The position numbers were made by a program, and so were the translations under genes. A DNA stretch of 64,000 bases from Gonocerus acuteangulatus (taxonomy: Eukaryota; Arthropoda; Insecta; Hemiptera; Coreidae): positions 45,351,017 to 45,415,016 of the forward strand of contig OX328123.1 in assembly GCA_946811695.1 (NCBI GenBank), read 5' to 3'. Shown piece after piece: positions 34,501-48,907 of the stretch (within the stretch, counting starts at the first letter, position 1; each line of letters opens with the position of its first letter). The notes beneath the pieces were generated by a model. That model saw only the letters and a list, made by a program, of their open reading frames with translations. It was not told where the DNA came from and ran no database searches.

Positions 34501-37500
34501 ATATAATAATCCTCTTGTTGGCGTTGCTAGGAATAAAAACAGGTCATGGAAATTTTGGATGTAAGTGTGGACGGATTAAATTTATCTATTCGGAAGAATG
34601 GAAGAGTGGAATTGATAACCAATAAAGCAAAATATTCTCAAGACCTTAACAAATATAATATTTTATGGTGATAACTAATTAGTTAATTATATTAGATATT
34701 GAATTTCTAAATAACTCAATAACAAATACAAATATTTAAAGACAGTGAAGAAAGTAAAGTCACTTATTTTGGATATTAATTTCATTTAGATATTTGTTTT
34801 GTGGATGAAATGATTTGAAATATGTAATAAAATGTGAATTTCAAATTTATTCGTCAATACCATTGCGTTTTATAGATTTATTTAAAAACATTTGGGCCAT
34901 ATTTAGATATCCTAAAACAAACCTCAGAGCAATCAGTGCGAAATATTAAAGTTTGACTTAAATGTCAAATGTTACTAATATTTATGCTCTTTTTTGCCTC
35001 AAGGCCCTCGAGGAAGATGTAAACAAAGCCACCAAGTCGCCAGGGCTGGTTCGAGGACGAGCCTGCGATGTTTCGGACCAAAATCAAGTGGAACAAACCT
35101 TCGAATGGATCGAGAAGAACATGGGTCCAGTTAGTGTACTCGTCAACAATGCAGCCGTCTTTACGTACACGCTGCTCAGTGGTTTGTACTTTAGTTATTC
35201 ACTAATGTGCGTTATTAATTCAAGTATGTGTACTTACAACTCATAATTCAAGCAAAAAAACAACGAACGCCATTTTTTATTTTCCGCATTGATTGCTTAC
35301 ATTTAATTTTACTTCATATTTATAATATTGCAACAAGTAAAATAAATTAAAATATTGAATATCCATATTCAAAATCATTTAATTCAAAAATAATTTCTTT
35401 CGTACCCACATATTTTTTACAGAGGGAATATTGAGAAATTGTTATTGCAGAAGTTCTTTTTAAGTTAATAATGAAATCAATCCACCTTTCTAAATGTTCG
35501 TTTTAGTAAAACAGCACGACCGGTATCACATAAAAACTAACCTTTGAGTGATTTCCCCCTAAACGAAAATCATTTTCATCAAGAAAATATTTTATCTGTC
35601 ATTTGGGAAGTAAATAGAAACCAGTTATTCATTTATTTTAATAAATTTCATTTTTATTACAGAAACCCATTAATTTTCATTTCTCTTTTACAAACGTAAT
35701 GTTTAGGAAGGATTAAAAAACAATTTCCAGCGAATTATGAATTTAATTTTTGATGCTGGTATGATGGAAGTTGAAAACCCTGCAATGTCCACCGAATCTA
35801 GTTCATTGGAAGGTTTGTTGGGAGTCAAGTCTCCAAAAAAACTTTCCATTCCGAACATGAATTTTTTCTGTGTTATAATGCGTCACCCAATTCTGCTCCT
35901 TTATTCCCATATTCATTATATCGACACTATAGTAAGTTTTCTAAAAAAAACAATAATATTTGTAACAAAATTTAACAAACGCCTGGTCAAATATTCTAAA
36001 TAATTACAATGTGAATGGACTACAACAATCACTTCACTCTCTTATTCATATTTCAACGCTAATATGTGTTTCAAACTGCCTTTGATTATCAAGAAACCCA
36101 AACTGCGGTTTTTAACATCATCCTTGAAAGGTTATACCTAATAATAAATGCAAATCACTCATGGCATAAGTGTACTATTTTCCTCAAAAAAAAAATACAT
36201 AAGGCAATAGATTCCTCACTTAAATATTTCAGCGTTTTTTGTTTTTCTGAATATATGGATAACACTTATACTGTTCTGCAAAAGTGAATATGACAAACAA
36301 AAATTATATAAAAACCCTTTAAATATAAAAGGAGTGTTGGAAATATTTTATTTTTATGTAGACTGAGTAAAATGTATTAAATTCTAATGGCCTCTTATAG
36401 AAATGCATAAATTACTCTGGAAATGAGAGGGAAGTAGCTCATTAAAACATCTCTTCAACTCATTTACACTTCTACTCTTGTAAGCCTCCTTTTCAAGAAT
36501 AATGGCGCAGCTTTGTTGTACTTGCAGACATGGACATCAATGCAGTGAAACCACAGATTGATGTCAACATCTTAGGAGTACTTTATTGCACTCAACAGTG
36601 CATCAAATCTATGAAGAAAACCGGAATCAATGACGGTCACATAATTAATGTTAACAGGTAATGCATACAATTATATATTGTTTTTATTGTGATTAATATC
36701 TAGCATAATGTTTCAATAGCTGATCATTTAGAGCAGGACTTCCCAACCAGGGGTGGGGGAGCGTAGAGAAATGACAGAGGGGCGTAATAGTTTTGTATAC
36801 ATCTCCGAAAAAAAAATGTATTTAACACGTAGGTAAATTAACTGTTCAGATGAATACTTTGAAGCCGGCTTATTTGGCTGATATATTAGAGGCTCTAAAT
36901 CAGCTAAACTTGAAACTTCAGGGCAGAAATGGCACTTTGATTAGTATCTACAATCATTTTCAAGGTTTTATATTAAAGCTTCAACTTTGGAAAAATAAAG
37001 TATCTCCTGAAAATTCATTTCCCTTTTCACGGCTATCTGAAGCAATTAATAATCAAGAAATGGATAAAAATTTGAAATCTGAAATCGAAAGTCATTTACA
37101 AGCGTTGGAAAACGAATTCCTCTGATACTACCGAGGTGTTAATTCCGAGCCACCAATATTGCACATGACCAGAAACCCTTTGTTGTCGATGTCTTATAAT
37201 TACCCGAAGAAGTTCAAGAAGAATTTCTAGAAATGAAGCCTGACTCGACCATGAAAGATGACTTTCAACTCTTGACATTAGAGAAGTTTTTGATCAAATG
37301 ATTCTTGGTTAGTCCGAAAGTTGCTACTCTAGTTTTAAAAATACTTATTCAATTTTCATCCACTTATTTATGCGAGACAGGCTTTTTAGCTCTATTTTTA
37401 ATCAAAAGTAAACAGCGCAATCGTCTTGCTGTTGATAGCGATTTAATAATTGCTAATCGACCAACTGGTACAGAGTATGCAAGCTCAAGTACGTCATTAG

Positions 37501-38284
37501 TACTTTATTTTCATGTATAATTTTCTGTTCAAAATCCGTAATAAATGCATATATTGTATCTGTATTTGAAATTCAAATAAAAAAATATAGTTGTTAAAAA
37601 AAAAATGGGCGTTTCTTATTTTTGTTGTGAAACTTAACTTTTGTTGGGCATGAGAATATTATTTTTGGTTTGGGGAGACTCGGCGAAATAAAGTTTGGGA
37701 AACACTGATTTAGAGTAATGATTAGTATATTACAAATGAATGTAGTAATAGAAATTGGATTTTTTAACATTCCTTCATTGATCATACCTACTAGATAAAA
37801 ATTTATGTCTATCAATTGAGCGTTGACTGTTTGTTCTTAAGATAGAAAATTCTTATGTACCACATTGTTGTGAGTCTTGCTGATTGACGGCCACCCAGAC
37901 GTAGTCCATCGTGGGTCTCTTCTCGGCCTCCTTAAAGGTCTTTAACAATATCATATCTTCTGAGTAGGACTGGAAGAGTCCTATAATAAGCCTCCAGTAT
38001 AATTTTTTTAGTCGTCTCAAACAATTTTTTTCTGTTTAGCACAAAACTTATTCGCGTAATGTTTATTATAAACTACTTCCTGCCGCTTCCAAAGCTTTCA
38101 GAACGCTGAGACCTGTTTCACAGCTAAGCTTAAAGCTTAACGTTCCCACCTACGCCAAGTGGCCCGATCCCACTCCGACCGCTAGGGGAGGCACGGGAAA
38201 TCAAATTGCATTATTTACGGAATTATTATGTGTTATCTATCTATCTATCTGACATTTTATAAACTTACATATCTACATGTCTAT

Positions 38285-38360
<76 letters not shown>

Positions 38361-41300
38361 ACACACACACACACACACCTGTTAACACGATAGCTCTTAG
38401 GCAACTTGGATTATTGCTTGTATGACAAACGTAACAAACTCCATCAGAAGAGGGGGTTTACTCTGGATCTAAATTATTAATCTCCCCTAATGATCGTAAT
38501 TTTTATTGTGTTGTCATGGAAATGAAATTACCAGAGTATAATGGTTGAATTTTATTGTGGAAATAAACAACATCGGTCTATTAGCTTTGTGGGTTTTAAA
38601 TGCTACTTGTCCAAGATATATTCAGCCAACTTTGTTAACATTTACAATCAATAACCTATTTATGAATTAAATGACAGCTGCTTGGTAAAAACGCTTGGTC
38701 TTACATGAGTCCAAATCGAAAAATGTTGTCACTTTTTGTGGCGTAATTGTAATTACTTTCAAAATAATTAATACAAACATGGTTAAAGAGTATTTCTCCA
38801 AAATGCGAAATTTTCAATTCCCAGTTTCCCGTAGGTTTTTCTCATTTTTAAATAAAAGTTGTTTGAACGGAGTTCTCATTTCTCGATCATAAATCATCAA
38901 GTTTTTATTACAACCTCCAGCGCTTGGATTAAATGAAATATTTCCCCAGAGGCTAGAAACAATCCAACCTTGTTCCTTTCGTTAATTTATCTCCGGTGAG
39001 TGTATTTTATATCACAGGCCTCGCCAATCTCTTGCGATCATAATGTTTAGAAACACAGGATGTTATATTGGATTTTTTCCCCATATTCTCTCGAGATCTA
39101 TCTTACACTTAATTTTTTCTCTTGCGTGATTTAAACTCGTTCGAAAAGCGAGGGACACTTTGGATTTTCCTTCTAATCCAAGGACTGGAAAATATCCGGA
39201 GATGTGGGGAAAAGCAGGGAAGAAGACAACATTAAGTCCTTCGATGAATCATAATTTTCAGAAGGATCAAATCTATGATTTGCCAATTATACTGGATACG
39301 CAACAAACAAAGAATGTTTTCTCTTGCTTATTTTAAATTATGGAATATCTGCAATCAAGGTGGAAGTATAACACCAGTCCATATGGATTGCATTTAGAAT
39401 TAAATAAAATCCACGCAATAACAGTACATGCTATTTGCATACACTTTATTTATGCTCTGGGTTAAAAAATTGTTAGTAGCTTTACTCATTTTTATACATC
39501 CTTTTCTGTTAATATCAATGACCTCAAACGCGCTCAATTTCCAATTAGACTATTTAAAAGCAAAATCCGGTGGATTGGGAGTAAGGGTAAACTCACATAT
39601 AAATGTGTCCCTGGTGCCATAATTTTTGTCCTCTAGCAACGAAACTAGCAATATGTCAATTGAATCAAACAGTAAAAATGGCATTCTAAAGAGAGGAGAA
39701 ATTATACAAGTAGGAGACAACCTTTCTTTTTTTTAATAATTGGTTCAGCTGGTTGTAACAACAAAAAAATCGTAAACCTAGAAGTTATTGTATTGGTGAT
39801 AAAAGTTCCAACGTCCATTCCTAACATACAGTAATTTCTGGCAACGATTAATTTACTAAGCATACTTCCCACATTTGCTGCATAAACCGTTTTACTTTTC
39901 TGTAATAATTTCATAGGATTTATTTTGAATGTATTAATCATACCTGAAACGACAGTTCATATTTTTTTTAGTGGCCTTAGAATAATTCGTTTCTTTGGTT
40001 TACTATTTGCGGAATGTTATTGATGGATAACCTATTAATACCATTATTATTATTATTTAATAGTAAAATAGCAGAGTATTAATTGGAGATTAGGTGACAA
40101 CTGCTTAAGCGAAGAATGCATTTCTTATAACAGAGTCAGTCCAGTCAACTGGAGTCAACAGGGGTTTAGAAGGCCCCATTTTTCGGGTTTTCACTTATAT
40201 ATCGGAAACCGTGGGTCCTAGCGACATGACTATTCTATAACAAATGAAAGCTGATTCAATTTCCTACAAGTTCTATTCAGTAAAGTTTTTCGAGATATCT
40301 TTAGTTTTCGAAATATCCGCTCTTGAAAGTCTGTCATTTTGGGAAAAACACACTTTTTGCTCTTCTTGACCGGATAACTCTTTAACATTAACAACTGAGT
40401 AACAAGAATTACATTCTCTTCAAGAATATATAAAACTTTACTATTTTATGTATTTTCCTTCAAACGTGAAAACAGTTTTAATGTTTATCGTTATATCTGG
40501 CGACAAATGACAAATGAACCTTTCAATTTCTCACCATTTCCAGTCAATGTATAGTCCAAAATTTGGTCCATTATGTAAATATAGTGAGTACATACGTCCA
40601 GTACTCACTATATATATAATTTAGCACAAAATACATATTTTTGGGCCCATTGACCAGTTATTCAAACTCAATTAGATAAGATCTTGTCCATGGTTTTGCT
40701 AAGACCATGTGAGTGCGTATATAACACTTGAAAGAAAATACATAAAATAGTAAAGATATATATATTATCGAAGCGAATGGAATGCTCTATAACCCTATAG
40801 CCGACATTTATTTTTTGGGTTCATCGTTGAAGAGATATCCGGTCGAGAATATAAAAATGTGTGTTTTTTTCCCAAAATGACAGACTTTCAAGAGCGGATA
40901 TTTCGAAACCTAATGATATCTCGAAAAACTTTATAGAATAAAACTTGTAGGAATTGTAATCAGCTTTCATTTGTTATAGAATAGTCATGTCACAAGACGG
41001 AGGGTTTCCGAGATATAAGTGAAAACCGGAAATATGGGACCTTGTATGACCCCTCTCCCCCCCGGCACAAAGGCTACGGGGGAGGACTTTTGATATGTTT
41101 ACCTCCTATCCAGCCCAAACAAAGTTACGAAGTCAAAAATTGTGTTCCAAAAATTTCCATCTATAACTGTTCGTTGACTGGACTGAGTACAAAGTTTCTA
41201 ACTACACTTTGTACTCACCGCCTGAGCTGTAGTTCAATAACAAAGGTTCTGTTGTGTTTGTAGTGCAAACACAACAGATCCTTTGTTAGGTGTATTTCTC

Positions 41301-43343
41301 GTTTCTCACCGTGGACCCATTGAGGATATTGCAGGAGAAGAAATTGCCTGACAGAGAAAAAGTATGAAGCGTTAGCGTGAATAACCTGACACTATGCTTT
41401 CTTTGAATCTATTTACCTCCGAACGAATCGGCTTTGTACGAATACTCATAAAGCTCCAGGAGAGAAACTTTATTTTAACAAATAATGTTGAGTTGCCTAA
41501 CTAAATTGGATTGCTGTCCACACAACTTATTGATCAACCAGTGGGCATAGAAAAAAGTTATATATATAACAAAAAAATGTTAATCAACCAAACCAAAAAC
41601 TATATATGGAAATGAAACTAAAAATATAATTTTGGAAATATTTGTAAAAATGTTTAAAAAAAAAAAAAAATTATACAAATAAAATACTCTTATAGACAAA
41701 AATATAAAAAAGTAAAACTCAAATAATTAAAAACAGGCCTTCAGCCCTATATATGTATATAAGGCTTTGAATTATGGCCAGGGAATCGCCGAAAATTGTT
41801 TCAGACATGTTTCCTAATTGTTAAAGAAGCATGTGATTTATTTTTAAAAGTGTAATATGTTATACCTAACCCCCCAGTTTTGGTATGTCTGTAATTTTTT
41901 AGTAACATTTTTAGAAATTAGGACTTAATGTTACGCCTTATCTGAAACCTGAATAAACACAAACGTCAACGAATAGTCCCTTTATTTGATTTATTAGAGT
42001 CAACTAGTTGCACATCACCACAAATAATTTTTTTATTATTGTTATTATATTTTATTCATTTACAGAATATTACAACAAATAATTATTTTACAGCTTCCAT
42101 AAATCTACCTTCATAGCATCTGAGCCATGCCAATTATGTACAGCTGATGCCAATATGATATTACATATTTTCGCATAAATTATTACATTTTGGAATTACA
42201 TAAATAAGTGAGAGGGTACTATTTGGTTCCCGACAAGTTATTAAGGGCCTAAAATATCATGAGCGCAATAATATATCATAATTTTCATATGGCCTCCAGT
42301 TTGTTTGGGGGGTATATAATGTATATATTATAATATGGATGCTAGTATATCAGAATTCTCTATGACAAGCATATCGCTAAAGATGGAAAGCACACAAGCA
42401 TATAAAATTTTAAAAAAATCGGGAGTAAATTTACTGCTTAGAAAATTGTCAACGTTTTGTAGAAAATTTGTTAAATACCTAACGGCTTTGCTTACTAAAC
42501 ACACACCTTAAAGCAAATAGTTAAAAACTAAATTTAGAAATCCAAAGCAACATTAAAACAGAAGAATTACTGACGGTAGTCAATTTATGTGGTTGAGTTG
42601 TACAAAATATATCGAAAATAAAAAATAAAGGAACAGCTTTTATTTATGTCATTACAGATAACTTCACTCCTAGAAGCAAATTCTCGATTTATCCGAGAAC
42701 CCTGCCACATACAACTCGTAAAAAGCGCCGGTAAAAAAGGTCGTATTTGACAAAAAAAAGTGCAGATAAGGAATGTAATGGAGTGATAGTTGAGAATAGT
42801 CAGGAAATAGAGTTTATCTAGTCTCTCTCCCTTGTATTTGTACCAGCTCTAATCTACCCTGAAGTAACACTAACCTTCGTCATAGGCATATTCTTACTGT
42901 ACGACAAAACCTATTGGATTACAACAGTATTAGCACCATCAAAAAATTAAATATTGGATGCATTTACTCCTTAATTACAGATACTAAATATGAACACTTT
43001 AAGTACTTTCCGAAATGACGTAGGTTGCGCTCATGGAAAAATGTATGAAAATGTTTTTCAAATCTTAATCGATCTGAAAAATACCTTACGTATAATTTAA
43101 TTGAATTTAAATTTGAACGTCCATTATTATTAACTAAGAATTTTAGGACGAATTATCTATATTATCATTTTCTAGCCAGGATAGGGCTGATAGATATTAT
43201 TTATTCTTATAGATGACCCAAAATATCAAAATTCTTTTTTATCAGAGGAGGCATGGGGTCATTAAAGCACGAAACATGTCGGGCCCAATAAATAAAGTGG
43301 TGTAATAAAGGAAGACTGCTTTAATGACCCCATGCCTCCTCTG

Positions 43344-43414
<71 letters not shown>

Positions 43415-46400
43415 CTTGTGAAAGATGACCCGATATATATTTTCCACTTTTTCTTGTTTGTTTTTCTGGCAGGGGGTCGATAAAGCAGTACACTCTTTTT
43501 TCACATTAACTGCTTTATTTGTTATGTTTCGCCCGACATGTTTCGTGCCTTTTCACACCTCTTCAGCGGCTTTCCTATGTAACAATATTTTTTGTAAATC
43601 CTAAACTTTAAATTGCTTACACTAATACACATATCCTGTCCCTAAATAATTTACATTTCAACATATAATATTAAGATTAAGATTAAGTTAAAATATTATA
43701 TGTGAAGAGGTGCGAAAAGGCACGAAACATGTCGGGCGAAATATAACAAATAAAGCAGTTAATGTGAACAAAGAGTGTACTGCTTTATCGACCCCCTGCC
43801 AGAAAAACAAACAAGAAAAAGTGGAATATACACATATATATATATATGCATACAGTGGAGTCTCACTTATACGGAACTCCATTTAATCCTGTGTAATGAA
43901 TTATTCACTTATGCGATATTCAGTTATGCACAATATTCACTTATACGAAAGCCAATTAGTTCCTCTGGTGTAAATACTATCCCAAAAAAAACATAAATGT
44001 GAAATAGAGGCCAAGTTCCTCCCCCCAACAAAGAAACACTCCCTTCCCCAAAAATATCCCCTCCTAAAACCCACCAAAACGCATTACCATCCTACACTCC
44101 AAAAAAGTAGTATGAGTTAGTGTATTAAGTGCACCATATTTTCAACCAAAAATATTTGCCAATACAAGAAAGAAATGTCCAAGTTCATTACTTGGAAGAC
44201 CTCATAGTTACTTACTAAGAACAGTAAAGACACTTCAACTGACCTTTAAAAACAACAATAAAAATACTTATATCCAGTTACTAAAACATCACTTTCCTCA
44301 ACCAGGTATATTCTTAAACTTGGCAATGTTTAGTTTTCTCTCTATAGATAATTTTGGCACAAATAAAACATTGCCAAGTTTAAGAATATACCTGGTTGAG
44401 GAAAGTGATATTTTAGTAACTGGATATAAGTATTTTTATTGTTGTTTTTAAAGGTCAGTTGAAGTGTCTTTACTGTTCTTAGTAAGTAACTATGAGGTCT
44501 TCCAAGTAATGAACTTGGACATTTCTTTCTTGTATCATCTCTTGTATTGGCAAATATTTTTGGTTGAAAATATGGTGCACTTAATACACTAACTCATACT
44601 ACTTTTTTGGAGTGTAGGATGGTAAGGCGTTTTGGGGGTTTTAGGAGGGGATATTTTTGGGGAAGGGAGTGTTTCTTTGTGGGGGGGGGGGGAACTTGGC
44701 CTCTATTTCACATTTAAGTTTTTTTTTGGGATCTCATTACTTTTTTCTAAGTATTAATTAAAATTTAGTTACCTACTGGCTTTTTGTACTTCATATAAAA
44801 CCAGGGTCTTTGGATTCTGCATAAAGTTCTCCTTACTGCTTGATATTTGATACCAATAATCAACCTTCATACATCTAATCACTAGCCTAGAAAGGTTAGA
44901 AGCTCTTGCAGATGACAATACTCTAGAGGACAAATTGATTGCTCTCTTAACTAAACTATTACACTGTAAAACACAGGAACCTTATCCCGAGGATAAAGAT
45001 CACAATAGACAAAGTGTAGAAGGCCTTCAAGAAAAAGAAAAGAACAAAGACGATACATTTTGGGTTTGTGATCCTAAACTTTGTAATTTAGATGACTTTG
45101 AAAAACTTAGTATCTCCTGTCAAGTATATTATGCAGTTAACCCCTACGACTTTATTTACTACATTTAAGAAAGAAGTCACAACTGTTGTTGTTAAGATGC
45201 GTCGAAATGTTTCTTAAAACATCAAATATAGGGTCTCCTTACCAAGACGATTCATTTGATACCCCACATGATGGGTTTCAGAAGGAATGATTGCTTTCCG
45301 ATGGAACAAAAAGTACAAAACGTCATAGGTAATATGACACTCCCGTATCAAGACCTACCTGCGTGCCAAGTTTGGTAAAAATAGGTCAAACGGTGTGAAT
45401 TTGTATAAGGAACAAACATACTGACGGACAGCTGAAAGACCTTTTTTACCTAGTCTAGTGCATTCCCCGGGACAAGGCCTACCTGTGTGCCAAGTTTGGT
45501 CAAAATCGGTCAAACGGAGTGAATTTGTGCAAGGAACAAACATGCAGACAGACAGCTGATTGACGATTTTGACCTAGCCTATGACACTACCCGGATAAAG
45601 ACCTACATATGTACCATGTTTGGTCAAAATCTGTCAAATCGTGTGGATTTGTATAAGGAATAAACAGTTAGGCAAACAGCTGATAGACGACTTTGAACTA
45701 GCCTATGACACTCCCCGGATCAAGACCGACATGTGTGTCAAATTTTGTTAAAATCGGCCAAACGGTGGGTATTTGTATCAGGAACAAACAGACAGACAGC
45801 TGGTATAAGATTTTGACCGAGCCTATATGCGTCTAATTGTTTCTTAAAACATCATATATAGGTTCTTCATACCGAGACGATTCATTTGATACCCCACATC
45901 ATGGGTTTCGGACGGAATGACGGGTTCCCGAAGGAAGTACAAAACTGGCACGCCCCCGCCCCGGAAGCGGAGTCAAACACAACTTTTCAGGAGTTTTCGA
46001 TTTTTTCCTTTAAAAACACCTCCATATCTATCATCATGCAAAATTTCAAGTCTCTAGCATCATGGAAGTGCCTAATAATTTTGATGAGTCAGTGAGTGAG
46101 TGAGTCCTATAAATCCCGATTTTCGATCGCTTATATCTCAGAAACTATTCGATGTAGAATTATGAAAACTTCCAGTTTTACTCACATCTAGTAGTATAAT
46201 ACCTGTGTAAAATTTCATAACTTTATCTTTACCTGGTTGAAAGTTATGAGAGAGTAAAAATCGGCTCTAAGACCTCCTGTAATATACACACAGTGTGCTT
46301 AGGCCGGAACTTGGCCTGGCGCACTACCGTGCGCCTAGATTCAGTTATACAAAGAGACAACAGCTTTTCCAGGAAATGTTTACAGACTTAGGAGTGACAT

Positions 46401-46864
46401 ACCCCCACCAGACCCTCTCTCACCCATCTCAGTTCTTCCTTGTGATTCTAGTAGTCCAGCCGTGTTCTATGCACTCTATCTTGTGTGATTTCCTTTGTTT
46501 CCGATCTAATGCCACGTGATTCATCCCCCCTCCACTCACTCGGATTTAAGTTCTCTATACAGTATTTGTTCTAGTAGCATCTTTTAAACTGAGTAAAAAA
46601 AAAACAAAAACTTTCGCTTGATGACAAAATAAAAATACTAAAAGAAATTGATGACCCCATCGAAACAAAAATAAACATAGCTAAACGGTTGAAATTACCT
46701 TCGTCAACCCTTGCGACTATTATCAGTAAGAGGAAAGCATTCGAAGAGAATTTTGTGATATGAAACTTGAAGATATAATAATGTGCAACGTTATCTAACA
46801 ACACAATATTCACTTATACGGAACATGTACCGTTCCCCCACACATTCGTATAAGTGAGACTCCA

Positions 46865-46929
<65 letters not shown>

Positions 46930-48860
46930 CTATTATCACAAATTATGTTTTTCCGTCCTAACATTTGTTCATTGCCATAACAAGCGATTTAATGAGCTCG
47001 TTAACCACCAAAATTGGTCCATCTAATTTATGCTGATTGGTAGGTATTACTATTTCTATCATTGAAAATTAGTTAAAATATATTGTTATTTCTATGCTCA
47101 TTTGTATCTAGGCTTGTTTGTGTACTTAGGGCATTTTTTCCTTTTTTCTCCCTACTTTAGATTGCGTTTTGTACAAAACTACTGATCAATTTGTTCATAA
47201 AACTCTTATTATTTTTTTAATTAGCACTTTCACAAATTAGCTCCAAATAAATCGTTTGATATGAACACATGGATGTGGAATTCTACAAATTAGCTCCAAA
47301 TAAATCGTTTGATATGAACACATGGATGTGGAATTCTACAAATTAGCTCCAAATAAATCGTTTGATATGAACACATGGATGTGGAATTCTACAAATTAGC
47401 TCCAAATAAATCGTTTGATATGAACACATGGATGTGGAATTCTACAAATTAGCTCCAAATAAATCGTTTGATATGAACACATGGATGTGGAATTCTACAA
47501 ATTAGCTCCAAATAAATCGTTTGATGTGAACACATGGATGTGGAATTCTACAAATTAGCTCCAAATAAATCGTTTGATGTGAACACATGGATGTGGAATT
47601 CTACAAATTTGTTTACTTTTATATTACTTTTATTTTACTTTATTTTACCGGAGGCCCGGTGGCAGTGAGTGCAAAGGCGTGATCACTCATTGTATGGGTC
47701 GTGGGTTCTATTCCCACTATGGAGTGGTGGATTTTCTTTATAAAAAAAGAAAAGGCATCATCCCTATCCCGGCTAGAAAAAGGTGGTGACCTGTAGATAA
47801 GCCGTCCTAAAATTCCTCGTTAATAATAATGTACGCTAAAATTTGAATAAATAAATATTTTACTTTATACACTTACCGAAATAACTGAAGAATTAAATTA
47901 ATTGAAGAACATTTCTGGTGTCCACTTGAAGCGGAGAATGTAGAAAGAGCCCCTGAAATTGTAGTTGGGTGTGTAGAATAACCTTCAGGTAGCAGGCTAT
48001 AAAGCATTACCTTCCCTGCTCCTCGAGGCAGTGGAAATAGGACGGTATTCCCCACCTCTCTCAACCCTTCCGTTCATTCGATTCACTGTTTAAACTAAAC
48101 TCCCTTCAAGTTTGTTGTGGTAATAAAAAAATGAAAAATTCATTCTCCCTATCTTCGGCAGGAATAAGGGCAGAGCGGAGCAAAAATATTAGTTTTGCTC
48201 TTAATACTCTTAAAAATATTTGCCTCCTTTGCCTGAGTATCCCATAGTTGCTTTTATTGTAATAATCTTCTAGACCCTAATAAATGGACGATGAAACAAA
48301 CCAAGTCGTATTTTGACCAAGGTTTTAATTTGTGCGAAGCTTAGAATTGAAATAGTTAATATTTTGTTCCAATCATTCGTAAAAAATGTAAAAGCGAAGC
48401 AAAATCTTAAGCGACTCAACAGGAAAAAATCAGAAGTTGAAATCGCTTCATTTTAGAACGTATTTTTCCGAACCAAATCAAAATCTTAATTTGCAGGAAA
48501 TTTAATAAGCTTTTGAATAGATGAGGGGGCGAGGTTAGCTCAGTGGTAGAGCACTGGACTAATAAGCTGGAGGCCTGAGTTCAATTCCCGAGGAAGCACT
48601 AAAGATTTTTTCTTCTAGTGCCTTCGTTCATGAGTTGAATTCGTCCTCCTTGACCGTCCCAAGGCCCGACCCAGCCTGTAATTAATTTAATAATGGGTAC
48701 CTTGGGTGCTAATGACTCCAGCAGTCGAAGTAGCCAAGGGGAAAATCAGGCGGCCGGAGCATAGTACTGACCACAATAGCTCCCTAGTGTGCCGTATGTT
48801 CAGGAATCAGATACCTCAATAGTATCTGCCCTCAGGGCCCTCGTGGCCTTTTACGGGACT

Positions 48861-48907
<47 letters not shown>

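Larger units (their letters stand above)
30153..35003 (+). other. SDR gene 2, intron 1 (4851 bp)
   Basis: It contains a family H copy with an AT microsatellite (30450-31680), a LINE RNase H fragment (32226-32560), an unassigned open-frame cluster (32990-34123) and a second RNase H fragment (34150-34540). GC-richer sequence at 31860-31960 is not identified. Confidence 0.8.
43853..46867 (+). mobile_element. pogo/Tigger-like DNA transposon interrupted by the composite element
   Basis: Terminal repeats CAGTGGAGTCTCACTTATAC on the left and their complement on the right are flanked by TA (43851-43852 and 46868-46869), the pogo/Tc1 target duplication. The element itself is only about 650 bp once the inserted composite (43980-46338) is removed. 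It carries a transposase fragment (46611-46763). Confidence 0.9.

Noticed and set aside
35737..36003. 88-codon frame in gene 2 intron 2
   Set aside because: No family features, AT-rich, and no neighbouring exons.
47873..48064. 63-codon minus-strand frame beside a SINE
   Set aside because: No motif or conserved features. Considered a chance open frame.
48525..48600. Functional tRNA gene
   Set aside because: The anticodon stem does not pair properly and the sequence continues into a SINE body present in four copies.
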